This document shows, one piece after another, positions 34,017 to 47,972 of a stretch of DNA of 64,000 nucleotides. Each line of letters opens with the position of its first letter. The first letter of the stretch is position 1. A model generated the notes under the pieces. The model did no database searches. It had not been told where the DNA came from and saw only the letters and a program-made list of their open reading frames with translations. This stretch comes from Primulina eburnea (taxonomy: Eukaryota > Streptophyta > Magnoliopsida > Lamiales > Gesneriaceae), in contig NC_133105.1 of the NCBI RefSeq assembly GCF_022965805.1, forward strand, positions 27,131,208-27,195,207. The letters are read 5' to 3'. The translations under genes and the position numbers were made by a program.

Positions 34017-37000
34017 TGAAACGTCCTGTCCTTTTTATTGCTTTAAAAGTACTAGAATTTTTTTTTTTTTTTGTCACTCAACCCTTGGCCATGTACATTT
34101 ACCATAAGAAAATATTTTTATAAAATATTTTGCCATTTGAAATAAAACGTCGACCAACTAGCACTTAAAATCAAGTGATAAAGTCATAAAAACGAAGTCG
34201 TCAAATGTTTTACCAAACCTAGAAAGCAATAAATGTTGAAAAGTGTAGCACATCCTAAACCTCTCAAAATCTCTCAAAACATAGATAAAATGTCGTAAAA
34301 ATCTTTAACTTAAAATCATAAGCTTAAATGCGGAAATAGAAGCGCTGGTCCTCGGGTTGTGTGCACCGACAGTCCAGCAAGTCACTCGTCAAGACCTCCA
34401 ATAGCATAATTATTAATATCACCTGCATCAACACACCTAGTGAGTCTAAAGACTCAACACGTCCTATCTTTGATAACAAGTAATACGTAATACAGTTAAC
34501 ATATAACAGTGAAAAATACGTGTACTTAAAATATCATTTTCATGAAGATGCATAACCCTAAACTTAAGCATTTTCGTAAACATTTTCATGATGCATAAAA
34601 AAACATTTTCATAAAAACATAAACATATTCGTATTCATATTCGTATTCGTGTTCATGTTCGTGTTTGTTGAATTCAGATCGTGATTGTGACTCGTATTCT
34701 TAATCTTAATGGGCGATGGATCCATCTAAAGAAAACCACAGTACTGGGCGGCGGGGACACCAGCAACACTCTCACCGATCAACTGGGCCTTGACCTACGT
34801 ATTAACATATTTGTAATCGTATCACGTATTCGTATTCGTATCCGTATCCAAGGAAACACGATCGTCGGGCTCCCACTGGGACCATAACCCTCACGATATT
34901 TCCCACATATTCAGTAGTCACAATCTCTTCACATCCTTCAACATGTTATCATCACTTAATAAAAATCATGTATATACATATCGTTTTATTTTTGAAACCA
35001 AGCATGCAACATATCTTTTAAATGTCAACGATTAATCCATAAAAATCCATGAACATTTAAAATAAACGTTTTAACATATAAAAATAATAAAAACATAAAC
35101 GTTTTTAAAATCAACATCATGAAACTCTTAAACATTTCAAGTAATTATATTAACACATAAAACAGCATTCAGGGTACTGCCATGAAGTTTACTAATTTTT
35201 AGGTGTAAAAAGACCGTTTTACCCCTGGACGTGACATTTTACGTTTTCGACTTTTTTCTTGATTTCATGACTCTAACATGTCCCAAATAATTATTTAAGC
35301 CTACAAGAATTTTCTCATATGTTTATTTAGCTTAATTTGATGACTTTTAAATTTATCTTTAAATATGACGTATTAATGCGTTTTAATCCCGAATTAAACC
35401 AAACCTTAATATAAAATTCCCAAATTGAAAACTTAGACTTATAATAATTATTTAAGCTTAAATATAATTTTTCATAATTTTATAAAGCCTAAAACTAGGT
35501 GTTTCAATTAACTCGTTAATTAGCGTTTCGCGCGGCAATTAAATTCCGAATAAATCCAAAACTCGTTATTTTGATCCCAAATTTTTAACATAGCCTTTTT
35601 ATTACTTATTCTACCCTTCCAAGTCATGAGCCACCCCCGTGGACCCTTGGATTAAATTTTAGTTCTTAAATTCGAAATATTGACCCCTTACCGAACCACC
35701 CGAGCCATCTCCCAATTTTCTCGAGCCACACCCGAGCTGCCTTGAACCAAAACCTAGCCAACCCATCTAGGGACCCTACTGTGCAAGCCCAGCCCCAAAA
35801 CATGACCCTAACCCGCTCAAAAAGATCCTGGAACTCGACCCATATTTCTGCACATGTGTGTGTAGTGTCCTTGAACAAAAGAGACTCCTATCTAGTCTAG
35901 GACTCTCCCAAACGAGCCACCACCGAACCCACCTGTACCTAACCATTCCTGGACCATGACCAGACCAAGCCCAGACCCTAAAACCTGCGCGCGAGCCACC
36001 TGGTTCAGGAACCCAGCAGCTGCGCAACTCATGTTCCTCTCACGATTTATGCTTCAAGGGCCCCTACCCACGACTCCAACCCTGAACCAACGTATCAAGC
36101 ACTTACCTAGGACTCTAAGGTCACCCCCTGGCCCAGCCCGTAGTCCACAGACCAAGCCCCTAAGCCCTGGACGAGCGCTGTACCTGCGCGCGCTGTTTTC
36201 CCATTCTCGGGTGAGAGTCCTTGTCCACAAGGACTCTTCCCAGCCTATCTAGCTCGAGTCCTAGCATGGCTAGGACTCTTCCCTTGACCCCCCTACGACC
36301 TTGGCTAGTCCTGGACATGAGCCATTACCAAGCCCAGCCGTAGGACCCCAACAACCGAACCCTTGTCTCCCATGACAGCCCCATGCTTCCAGCTTACGTT
36401 TTTTCTTTTCCTTTTCGTTGTGCAGGGTTTTAGGTGATGATTAAGACTTTAAATTCATGTAAATCAATGCTTGATCAATACCTATATCATGGCAGCCCTC
36501 TTAAACATATAGAACATGATTTTTTTTTGAAAGAAAATACAAGCTAAAACTTGACAAAGGCCATAAATCCGAAAATAACAGGAAGTGCCACTTGATTTCC
36601 ATTCTTTGCATGCATAAAAATATACTATGGTGTGATGATGAGTAAAAGGAGAATATGGCGTGCCTTTGCGTATTAAACGCACGAATATACGTTGACGAAT
36701 CGAAGAACGACGACACGGATAACCTTGGCTTGAAACCTTGATGAAATTTCGAAGCTTTTCCTTTCCAAACCCTTGAGTGTGTCGTGTGTGTTGGTGGGGA
36801 TTTTGGGGAGAGTTTATAAATTTTAAAAGTGGGAATTGTGTGATAATGGGGAGGGTTTTGAGTATTATATATTAATTAATTCACTAAACAAGGCTTAGGC
36901 CCAATAAGCATACAAATTAGGCCCATAAATCTTAATTAAATAATAAAAATTATTTTGTTTAATAAGATTTGTGAATTAAATAGCCGGGTTGCCAAAACGT

Positions 37001-37364
37001 TCGTATTTTAGTTGAAAAACCAACACCGATAAAATTTACGTCCCGGCGTATAAAATCACCTCAAAACCCCTTATTTTCAAAAATAATAAAAAGCATCACC
37101 CATAATTTAAATAATTAAAAACAATTATTTAATAAAAATCATTTTCTATTTTTCAGCCATCGGTCTCCGTTCTTCGATCGCAACTCGAATAACCTTTTAA
37201 AAAATACATTTTTAATACAACCATGTAGAAGAGTATATTTTAAACATGCAATTATGCACAACATAATTAATTAATGTCATTAAAACAATTTAACTAAAAT
37301 ACAAAGAATTTAATAATTGCATGCATGTGGTTCGCGTGGACCCTTAAATTTTCGGGGCGTTATA
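34017..37364 (-). repeat. LTR copy 1 of the LARD element
   Basis: 3348 bp. It contains a TTCGTA/TTCGTG microsatellite near 34628-34672, a GC-rich block at 35690-36380 with two adjacent hairpins (36215-36236 and 36256-36278) and AT-rich ends. The long frames in the GC-rich block appear on both strands and are not protein-like. Confidence 0.92.
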
Positions 37365-38431
37365 ATCTCCCCCCCTTAAATTGAATTTCGTCCTCGAAAT
37401 TCGCTTATCCTTAATAACGCAAAGTTTAGACTTAATTCTAGTATCTAAAAAATCCATGCTTCCGATGCGCTAATCTGATAAAACTTAAATTCTAGAATGT
37501 CCTTACGTCTCCTTGATCACAATTAAATTTTCTTTCTAAATCCTTATTTTCATATCGCAACTTAAAATACCCAAATGACTTAGTGCTATTGCTATTTTAA
37601 CCTCGAATTTCAATTTTTCTTACGATTCCTAATATAAAATATGGATGACCATACTTATCGTATATTACTTTCCTTAATTTATACCCAAAATGTTCGTTAA
37701 CTTATCAAATTTCAATCTTAAAATCCCAAACGCATATGCTAACGCTAAGATTTTTCAAGCATAATATCGATTTATCCTTAAAAATCCTTGATTAAAATTT
37801 CTTATAATACTAAAACCAAGATATCCCAAGGTTTTGAATATTCTTAAAAATCTAAATCATCAAAATTCTTACTATTTAACCCATTCAATTTGTTCTTATT
37901 GCTAACTAATCCCCAAATTCCTTAGCAATTGCAAAAATAAATTCTTAAGTTCCTCAAAAATTATCTTAGTTGGTCCTAAATTTAGAAAATTCTACGATTA
38001 ACCCATAAGTTTTCGCCATTCTTAATTTCCTTCTACGGGTTTCCCATAACTTAATTTGACTAGCAACCATGAATCATAAATATTTACTTAGAAAATCTAC
38101 ATGTCCCAAAAAGCATTCGTAATATTTAGGATTAACTTATGACCCAAAATTAGAACGTCGATACTAAAACCCAAAAGTCAATATCGTCCAATTCCACCAC
38201 AAAACCAACATGCGTTGAAAAATAATTTTTCATTACATATCGTATCACGTATAAAAATTCAAGGCTTATAAAAAAAACATGTGACGTAAACATATAAGTC
38301 ATGTACTTATGCAGGTAACATCATAAAATCATATAAAGCATGTAAACTTACAAATTTGAGGCTTGACGACTGATCTTTCCGGCGCTGATGGTGGCACAAC
38401 CCTTTACAGGAACCACTGCTCTGATACCAAC
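37365..38431 (-). repeat. Internal region copy 1 of the LARD element
   Basis: 1067 bp, non-coding. The primer site (reverse of GCTCTGATACCA) is at 38418-38429. The left end AATCTCCCCCCCTTAAATTG reads as a polypurine tract on the minus strand, next to a fragment like AATTTCGAGGACGAAATTC, the usual end of Tekay-type pol. Confidence 0.88.
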
Positions 38432-41400
38432 TGAAACGTCCTGTCCTTTTTATTGCTTTAAAAGTACTAGAATTTTTTTTTTTTGTCACTCAACCCTTGG
38501 CCATGTACATTTACCATAAGAAAATATTTTTATAAAATATTTTGCCATTTGAAATAAAACGTTGACCAACTAGCACTTAAAATCAAGTGATAAAGTCATA
38601 AAAACGAAGTCGTCAAATGTTTTACCAAACCTAGAAAGCAATAAATGTTGAAAAGTGTAGCACATCCTAAACCTCTCAAAATCTCTCAAAACATAGATAA
38701 AATGTCGTAAAAATCTTTAACTTAAAATCATAAGCTTAAATGCGGAAATAGAAGCGCTGGTCCTCGGGTTGTGTGCACCGACAGTCCAGCAAGTCACTCG
38801 TCAAGACCTCCAATAGCATAATTATTAATATCACCTGCATCAACACACCTAGTGAGTCTAAAGACTCAACACGTCCTATCTTTGATAACAAGTAATACGT
38901 AATACAGTTAACATATAACAGTGAAAAATACGTGTACTTAAAATATCATTTTCATGAAGATGCATAACCCTAAACTTAAGCATTTTCGTAAACATTTTCA
39001 TGATGCATAAAAAAACATTTTCATAAAAACATAAACATATTCGTATTCATATTCGTGTTCGTGTTCATGTTCGTGTTTGTTGAATTCAGATCGTGATTGT
39101 GACTCGTATTCTTAATCTTAACGGGCGATGGATCCATTTAAAGAAAACCACAGTACTGGGCGGCGGGGACACCAGCAACACTCTCACCGGTCACTGGGCC
39201 TTGGCCTACGTATTAACATATTCGTGTTCGTATCACGTATTCGTATTCGTATCCGTATCCAAGGAAACACGATCGTCGGGCTCCCACTGGGACCATAACC
39301 CTCACGATATTTCCAACATATTCAGTAGTCACAATCTCTTCACATCCTTCAACATGTTATCATCACTTAATAAAAATCATGTATATACATATCGTTTTAT
39401 TTTTGAAACCAAGCATGCAACATATCTTTTAAATGTCAACGATTAATCTATAAAAATCTATGAACATTTAAAATAAACGTTTTAACATATAAAAATAATA
39501 AAAACATAAACGTTTTTAAAATCAACATCATGAAACTCTTAAACATTTCAAGTAATTATATTAACACATAAAACAGCATTCAGGGTACTGCCATGACGTT
39601 TACTAATTTTTAGGTGTAAAAAGACCGTTTTACCCCTGGACGTGACATTTTACGTTTTCGACTTTTTTCTTGATTTCATGACTCTAACATGTCCCAAATA
39701 ATTATTTAAGCCTACAAGAATTTTCTCATATTTTTATTTAGCTTAATTTGATGACTTTTAAATTTATCTTTAAATATGACGTATTAATGCGTTTTAATCC
39801 CGAATTAAACCAAACCTTAATATAAAATTCCCAAATTGAAAACTTAGACTTATAATAATTATTTAAGCTTAAATATAATTTTTCATAATTTTATAAAGCC
39901 TAAAACTAGGTGTTTCAATTAACTCGTTAATTAGCGTTTCGCGCGGCAATTAAATTCCGAATAAATCCAAAACTCGTTATTTTGATCCCAAATTTTTAAC
40001 ATAGCCTTTTTATTACTTATTCTACCCTTCCAAGTCATGAGCCACCCCCGTGGACCCTTGGATTAAATTTTAGTTCTTAAATTCGAAATATTGACCCCTT
40101 ACCGAACCACCCGAGCCATCTCCCAATTTTCTCGAGCCACACCCGAGCCGCCTTGAACCAAAACCTAGCCAACCCATCTAGGGACCCTACTGTGCAAGCC
40201 CAGCCCCAAAACATGACCCTAACCCGCTCAAAAAGATCCTGGAACTCGACCCATATTTCTGCACATGTGTGTGTGTAGTGTCCTTGAACAAAAGAGACTC
40301 CTATCTAGTCTAGGACTCTCCCAAACGAGCCACCACCGAACCCACCTGTACCTAACCATCCCTGGACCATGACCAGACCAAGCCCAGACCCTAAAACCTG
40401 CGCGCGAGCCACCTGGTTCAGGAACCCAGCAGCCGCGCAACTCATGTTCCTCTCACGATTTATGCTTCTAGGGCCCCTACCCACGACTCCAACCCTGAAC
40501 CAACGTATCAAGCACTTACCTAGGACCCTAAGGTCACCCCCTGGCCCAGCCCGCAGTCCACAGACCAAGCCCCTAAGCCCTGGACGAGCGCTACACCTGC
40601 GCGCGCTGTTTTCCCATTCTCGGGTGAGAGTCCTTGTCCACAAGGACTCTTCCCGGCCTATCTAGCTCGAGTCCTAGCATGGCTAGGACTCTTCCCTTGA
40701 CCCCCCTACGACCTTGGCTAGTCCTGGACATGAGCCATTACCAAGCCCAGCCGTAGGACCCCAACAACCGAACCCTTGTCTCCCATGACAGCCCCATGCT
40801 TCCAGCTTACGTTTTTTCTTTTCCTTTTCGTTGTGCAGGGTTTTAGGTGATAATTAAGACTTTAAATTCATGTAAATCAATGCTTGATCAATACCTATAT
40901 CATGGCAGCCCTCTTAAACATATAGAACATGATTTTTTTTGAAAGAAAATACAAGCTAAAACTTGACATAGGCCATAAATCCGAAAATAACAGGAAGTGC
41001 CACTTGATTTCCATTCTTTGCATGCATAAAATTATACTATGGTGTGATGATGAGTAAAAGAAGAATATGGCGTGCCTTTGCGTATTAAACGCACGAATAT
41101 ACGTTGACGAATCGAAGAACGACGACACGGATAACCTTGGCTTGAAACCTTGATGAATTTTCGAAGCTTTTCCTTTCCAAACCCTTGAGTGTGTCGTGTG
41201 TGTTGGTGGGGATTTTGGGGAGAGTTTATAAATTTTAAAAGTGGGAATTGTGTGATAATGGGGAGGGTTTTGAGTATTATATACTAATTAATTCACTAAA
41301 CAAGGCTTAGGCCCAATAAGCATACAAATTAGGCCCATAAATCTTTAATTAAATAATAAAAATTATTTTGTTTAATAAGATTTGTGAATTAAATAGCCGG

Positions 41401-41777
41401 GTTGCCAAAACGTTCGTATTTTAGTTGAAAAACCAACACCGATAAAATTTACGTCCCGGCGTATAAAATCACCTCAAAACCCCTTATTTTCAAAAATAAT
41501 AAAAAGCATCACCCATAATTTAAATAATTAAAAACAATTATTTAATAAAAATCATTTTCTATTTTTCAGCCATCGGTCTCCGTTCTTCGATCGCAACTCG
41601 AATAACCTTTTAAAAAATACATTTTTAATACAACCATGTAGAAGAGTATATTTTAAACATGCAATTATGCACAACATAATTAATTAATGTCATTAAAACA
41701 ATTTAACTAAAATACAAAGAATTTAATAATTGCATGCATGTGGTTCGCGTGGACCCTTAAATTTTCGGGGCGTTACA
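38432..41777 (-). repeat. LTR copy 2 of the LARD element
   Basis: 3346 bp, differing from copies 1 and 3 only by scattered substitutions and small indels. It sits between the two internal regions and so serves as the 3' LTR of one unit and the 5' LTR of the next. Confidence 0.92.
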
Positions 41778-42845
41778 ATCTCCCCCCCCTTAAATTGAAT
41801 TTCGTCCTCGAAATTCGCTTATCCTTAATAACGCAAAGTTTAGACTTAATTCTAGTATCTAAAAAATCCATGCTTCCGATGCGCTAATCTGATAAAACTT
41901 AAATTCTAGAATGTCCTTACGTCTCCTTGATCACAATTAAATTTTCTTTCTAAATTCTTATTTTCATATCGCAACTTAAAATACCCAAATGACTTAGTGC
42001 TATTGCTATTTTAACCTCGAATTTCAATTTTTCTTACGATTCCCAATATAAAATATGGATGACCATACTTATCGTATATTACTTTCCTTAATTTATACCC
42101 AAAATGTTCGTTAACTTATCAAATTTCAATCTTAAAATCCCAAACGCATATGCTAACGCTAAGATTTTTCAAGCCTAATATCGATTTATCCTTAAAAATC
42201 CTTGATTAAAATTTCTTATAATACTAAAACCAAGATATCCCAAGGTTTTGAATATTCTTAAAAATCTAAATCATCAAAATTCTTACTATTTAACCCATTC
42301 AATTTGTTCTTATTGCTAACTAATCCCCAAATTCCTTAGCAATTGCAAAAATAAATTCTTAAGTTCCTCAAAAATTATCTTAATTGGTCCTAAATTTAGA
42401 AAATTCTACGATTAACCCATAAGTTTTCGACATTCTTAATTTCCTTCTACGGGTTTCCCATAACTTAATTTGACTAGCAACCATGAATCATAAATATTTA
42501 CTTAGAAAATCTACATGTCCCAAAAAGCATTCGTAATATTTAGGATTAACTTATGACCCAAAATTAGAACGTCGATACTAAAACCCAAAAGTCAATATCG
42601 TCCAATTCCACCACAAAACCAACATGCGTTGAAAAATAATTTTTCATTTCATATCGTATCACGTATAAAAATTCAAGGCTTATAAAACAAACATGTGACG
42701 TAAACATATAAGTCATGTACTTATGCAGGTAACATCATAAAATCATATAAAGCATGTAAACTTACAAATTTGAGGCTTGACGACTGATCTTTCCGGCGCT
42801 GATGGTGGCACAACCCTTTACAAGAACCACTGCTCTGATACCAAC
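41778..42845 (-). repeat. Internal region copy 2 of the LARD element
   Basis: 1068 bp, almost the same as 37365-38431, including primer site and polypurine tract. Confidence 0.88.
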
Positions 42846-45800
42846 TGAAACGTCCTGTCCTTTTTATTGCTTTAAAAGTATTAGAATTTTTTTTTTTGTC
42901 ACTCAACCCTTGGTCATGTACATTTACCATAAGAAAATATATTTATAAAATATTTTGCCATTTGAAATAAAACGTCGACCAACTAGTACATAAAATCAAG
43001 TGATAAAGTCATAAAAACGAAGTCGTCAAATGTTTTACCAAACCTAGAAAGCAATAAATGTTGAAAAGTGTAGCCCATCCTAAACCTCTCAAAATCTCTC
43101 AAAACATAGATAAAATGTCGTAAAATTCTTTAACTTAAAATCATAAGCTTAAATGCGGAAATAGAAGCGCTGGTCCTCGGGTTGTGTGCACCGACAGTCC
43201 AGCAAGTCACTCGTCAAGACCTCCAATAGCATAATTATTAATATCACCTGCATCAACACACCTAGTGAGTCTAAAGACTCAACACGTCCTATCTTTGATA
43301 ACAAGTAATACGTAATACAGTTAACATATAACAGTGAAAAATACGTGTACTTAAAATATCATTTTCATGAAGATGCATAACCCTAAACTTAAGCATTTTC
43401 GTAAACATTTTCATGATGCATAAAAAAACATTTTCATAAAAACATAAACATATTCGTATTCATATTTGTGTTCGTGTTCATGTTCGTGTTTGTTGAATTC
43501 AGATCGTGATTGTGACTCGTATTCTTAATCTTAATGGGCGATGGATCCATCTAAAGAAAACCACAGTACTGGGCGGCGGGGACACCAGCAACACTCTCAC
43601 CGGTCAACTGGGCCTTGGCCTACGTATTAACATATTCATATTCGTATCACGTATTCGTATTCGTATCCGTATCCAAGGAAACACGATCGTCGGGCTCCCA
43701 CTGGGACCATAACCCTCACGATATTTCCAACATATTCAGTAGTCACAATCTCTTCACATCCTTCAACATGTTATCATCACTTAATAAAAATCATGTATAT
43801 ACATATCGTTTTATTTTTGAAACCAAGCATGCAACATATCTTTTAAATGTCAACGATTAATCCATAAAAATCCATGAACATTTAAAATAAACGTTTTAAC
43901 ATATAAAAATAATAAAAACATAAACGTTTTTAAAATCAACATCATGAAACTCTTAAACATTTCAAGTAATTATATTAACACATAAAACAGCATTCAAAGT
44001 ACTGCCATGACGTTTACTAATTTTTAGGTGTAAAAAGACCGTTTTACCCCTGGACGTGACATTTTACGTTTTCGACTTTTTTCTTGATTTCATGACTCTA
44101 ACATGTCCCAAATAATTATTTAAGCCTACAAGAATTTTCTCATATTTTTATTTAGCTTAATTTGATGACTTTTAAATTTATCTTTAAATATGACGTATTA
44201 ATGCGTTTTAATCCCGAATTAAACCAAACCTTAATATAAAATTACCAAATTGAAAACTTAGACTTATAATAATTATTTAAGCTTAAATATAATTTTTCAT
44301 AATTTTATAAAGTCTAAAACTAGGTGTTTCAATTAACTCGTTAATTAGCGTTTCGCGCGGCGATTAAATTCCGAATAAATCCAAAACTCGTTATTTTGAT
44401 CCCAAATTTTTAACATAGCCTTTTTATTACTTATTCTACCCTTCCAAGTCATGAGCCACCCCCGTGGACCCTTGGATTCAATTTTAGTTCTTAAATTCGA
44501 AATATTGACCCCTTACCGAACCACCCGAGCCATCTCCCAATTTTCTCGAGCCACACCCGAGCCGCCTTGAACCAAAACCTAGCCAACCCATCTAGGGACC
44601 CTACTGTGCAAGCCCTGCCCCAAAACATGACCCTAACCCGCTCAAAAAGATCCTGGAACTCGACCCATATTTCTGCACATGTGTGTGTCTAGTGTCCTTG
44701 AACAAAAGAGACTCCTATCTAGTCTAGGACTCTCCCAAACGAGCCACCACCGAACCCACCTGTACCTAACCATCCCTGGACCATGACCAGACCAAGCCCA
44801 GACCCTAAAACCTGCGCGCGAGCCACCTGGTTCAGGAACCCAGCAGCTGCGCAACTCATGTTACTCTCACGATTTATGCTTCTAGGGCCCCTACCCACGA
44901 CTCCAACCCTGAACCAACGTATCAAGCACTTACCTAGGACCCTAAGGTCACCCCCTGGCCCAGCCCGCAGTCCACAGACCAAGCCCCTAAGCCCTGGACG
45001 AGCACTGCACCTGCGCGCGCTGTTTTCCCATTCTCGGGTGAGAGTCCTTGTCCACAAGGACAAGGACTCTTCCCGGCCTATCTAGCTCGAGTCCTAGCAT
45101 GGCTAGGACTCTTCCCTTGACCCCCCTATGACCTTGGCTAGTCCTGGACATGAGCCATTACCAAGCCCAGCCGTAGGACCCCAACAACCGAACCCTTGTC
45201 TCTCATGACAGCCCCATGCTTCCAGCTTACGTTTTTTCTTTTCCTTTTCGTTGTGCAGGGTTTTAGGTGATGATTAAGACTTTAAATTCATGTAAATCAA
45301 TGCTTGATCAATACCTATATCATGGCAGCCCTCTTAAACATATAGAACATGATTTTTTTTTGAAAGAAAATACAAGCTAAAACTTGACATAGGCCATAAA
45401 TCCGAAAATAACAGGAAGTGCCACTTGATTTCCATTCTTTGCATGCATAAAAATATACTATGGTGTGATGATGAGTAAAAGGAGAATATGGCGTGCCTTT
45501 GCGTATTAAACGCACGAATATATGTTGACGAATCGAAGAACGACGACACGGATAACCTTGGCTTGAAACCTTGATGAATTTTCGAAGCTTTTCCTTTCCA
45601 AACCCTTGAGTGTGTCGTGTGTGTTGGTGGGGATTTTGGGGAGAGTTTATAAATTTTAAAAGTGGGAATTGTGTGATAATGGGGAGGGTTTTGAGTATTA
45701 TATACTAATTAATTCACTAAACAAGGCTTAGGCCCAATAAGCATACAAATTAGGCCCATAAATCTTTAATTAAATAATAAAAATTTGTTTGTTTAATAAG

Positions 45801-46198
45801 ATTTGTGAATTAAATAGCCGGGTTGCCAAAACGTTCGTATTTTAGTTGAAAAACCAACACCGATAAAATTTACGTCCCGGCGTATAAAATCACCTCAAAA
45901 CCCCTTATTTTCAAAAATAATAAAAAGCATCACCCATAATTTAAATAATTAAAAACAATTATTTAATAAAAATCATTTCCTATTTTTCAGCCATCGGTCT
46001 CCGTTCTTCGATCGCAACTCGAATAACCTTTTAAAAAATACATTTTTAATACAACCATGTAGAAGAGTATATTTTAAACATGCAATTATGCACAACATAA
46101 TTAATTAATGTCATTAAAACAATTTAACTAAAATACAAAGAATTTAATAATTGCATGCATGTGGTTCGCGTGGACCCTTAAATTTTCGGGGCGTTACA
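42846..46198 (-). repeat. LTR copy 3 of the LARD element
   Basis: 3353 bp. It carries a 6-bp expansion at the first hairpin (near 45055-45066) relative to copies 1 and 2. It ends GGGGCGTTACA and is followed by the target duplication. Confidence 0.92.
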
Positions 46199-47286
46199 AT
46201 ATGCTCTTCCAAGAAACTATGGATCAAATGGACTTGGGATAATATAAAATCGAGCCAGTTCTAACTTCGCTTTTGGATTTACTGGCATGCCATTCGACCG
46301 ATAGGCATGATAAATTTGCCCATCACACTCAGGGAAGCTCACACTAGGAAAATCAGGATTGTCGGTTACATAATTGTAGACGCCCCATCTGAGTATAATG
46401 TCATTCTGGACAGAGCAGCTATGAAATCTTTCTCAGCAGTCGCCTCAGCTCTGCATAAAATAAAGTTCCCAGTGGGCAACGAGGTCGGGGAATTTAGAAG
46501 AGATCAGAAAGTAGCACGGAAATGTTACGTGGAAGAAGTGTGGGTTGAACAAAAGGCCAATAAAATCGAGCACCCAAGCTGACCAGAATCCCCGGATTAC
46601 AACCATTTGAACATGATAGAAGACGCTGCCCTGGTGACCCCGGAGGAAGAGTGTGAAGAGATTCGGGATGGTCAAGATAGTGAAAACATTGGAAGATGCC
46701 CTAAGGAGTCAGGTGATAACATGCTTGCAGAAGAACATGGATGTTTATGCTTGGTCTGTGGCCGACCTCACAGGGGTCTAAAGAGAGTAATGGAGTATAA
46801 ACTTATCATCTCAAATGAATTCCGGCCCGTCATCCAGAAGAAACGTTATTTCGGGCCAGAAAAATATGGTAGCATTCGTGAACAAGTGGAGGATCTGTTG
46901 AGGGCCGGGCACATCCAAGAGGTACATTTTCCAACCTGGCTGTCAAATGTTGTCCCGGTGCCTAAATCTTCGGGAAAATGGCATATTTGCACCGACTTCC
47001 ACAATCTAAATAAATCATGCCCCCGTGACTGCTATCCCCTGACAAAAATAGATCAATTAGTGGATTCCACAGCAGGCCATGAACTGCTAAGTTTCCTAGA
47101 CGCCTATCAAAGATACCATCAAATTCCACTGGCAATGAAAGACCCGAACAAAGTGAGTTTTTTCACATCCACAGGAACTTATTGCTATATTGTTATGTCG
47201 TTCGGCCTTAAGAATGTCGAGGCCATTTATCAAAGGCTTATGGACCAGGTGTTCAGAGAGCGAATTGGAAAAAATATTGAAGTATA
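46199..47286 (+). pseudogene. Tat-like Ty3 copy 1: protease end and reverse transcriptase
   Basis: Continues the protease cut at 34016: REAHTRKIRIVGYII, DAPSEYNVIL. Then a linker and reverse transcriptase: HIQEVHFPTWLSNVVPVPKS, GKWHICTDFHNLNKSCPRD, YPLTKIDQLVDSTAG, FLDAYQRYHQIPLA, TSTGTYCYIVMSFGLKN. The catalytic YVDD region is destroyed: EVYVDDI of copy 2 is here EV, stop, LNDI at 47278-47295. Confidence 0.85.
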
Positions 47287-47972
47287 ATTAAACGACATCC
47301 TCATCAAAACAAGGGTATCCGAACACTTTATAGCCGACCTAGAACAAACATTCCAAACACTTCGTGGTTACAAGCTCAACCTCAACCCAAGCAAATGCAG
47401 ACTGGGAGTCCAGACTGGAAAATTCTTGGACTAAATGGTTACAAGGAGGGGGATTGAAGCTAGCCCCCATAAAGTTAAAGCCCTAGCCACTATGGGTTCC
47501 CCTCGCAATGTCCAAGAGGTCCATAGATTGACTGGGAGGATAGCCGCCTTAGCATGATTCATAGCTAGGTCGGCTTACATGAGCTTCTCTTTCTTTAAGA
47601 TGCTCTGAAAGACCAAGAATATTGAATGGAATGAACAAAGTGAAGAGGTTTTTCGGGAACTGAAAGCCTATTTGAAAGAGCTACTTGTTCTCAACAAACC
47701 AGTCCGAGGTGAAGAGCTGGTGGTCTACTTGTCAGTTACTCCCCAGGGGCGTCAGCTCGGTCCTGGTCAGAAGAGAAAGAACGACCCACCGGCCTGTCTA
47801 TTTTGTGAGTCATGCCCTGAGAGGGCCTGAACTCAATTACACAATCCAAGAAAAGCTAGCCCTGGCTCTGGTTGTTACGGCAAGGAAATTAAGGTCTTAT
47901 TTCTTATCACATCCCATAACAGTTCTTACCAACAGTATCCTGGGCAGAATCGCAACATACCCAGCTGCTTAA
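47287..47972 (+). pseudogene. Tat-like copy 1: RT thumb and first RNase H
   Basis: Contains DLEQTFQTLRGYKLNLNPSK, a stop, VTRRGIEASPHKVKAL, then a TGA after IAALA and another after FFKML. The RNase H side shows RPVYFVSHALRGPELNY and KLALALVVTARKLRSYF. One frameshift (extra G) occurs at about 47748 relative to copy 2. Both TGA stops are also present in copy 2. Confidence 0.82.

Larger units (their letters stand above)
34017..46198 (-). mobile_element. Non-coding LTR element (LARD type) with three LTRs and two internal regions
   Basis: Flanked by the duplication ATATG (34012-34016 and 46199-46203), so it entered as one insertion. Order: LTR 34017-37364, internal 37365-38431, LTR 38432-41777, internal 41778-42845, LTR 42846-46198. 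On the minus strand each internal starts with an initiator-Met primer site and ends with a GGGGGGGAGAT polypurine tract preceded by a fossil of a Ty3 pol end. The LTRs run TGTAACGCCCC...ACGTTTCA on the minus strand. There is no coding capacity. The three LTRs look nearly identical by eye, so insertion and duplication are recent. Confidence 0.93.

Noticed and set aside
35776..36252. Long frames on both strands in the GC-rich part of the LARD LTR, repeated near 40305 and 44719
   Set aside because: They overlap on opposite strands, are proline/arginine or tryptophan/glycine rich from base composition, and lie in an LTR.
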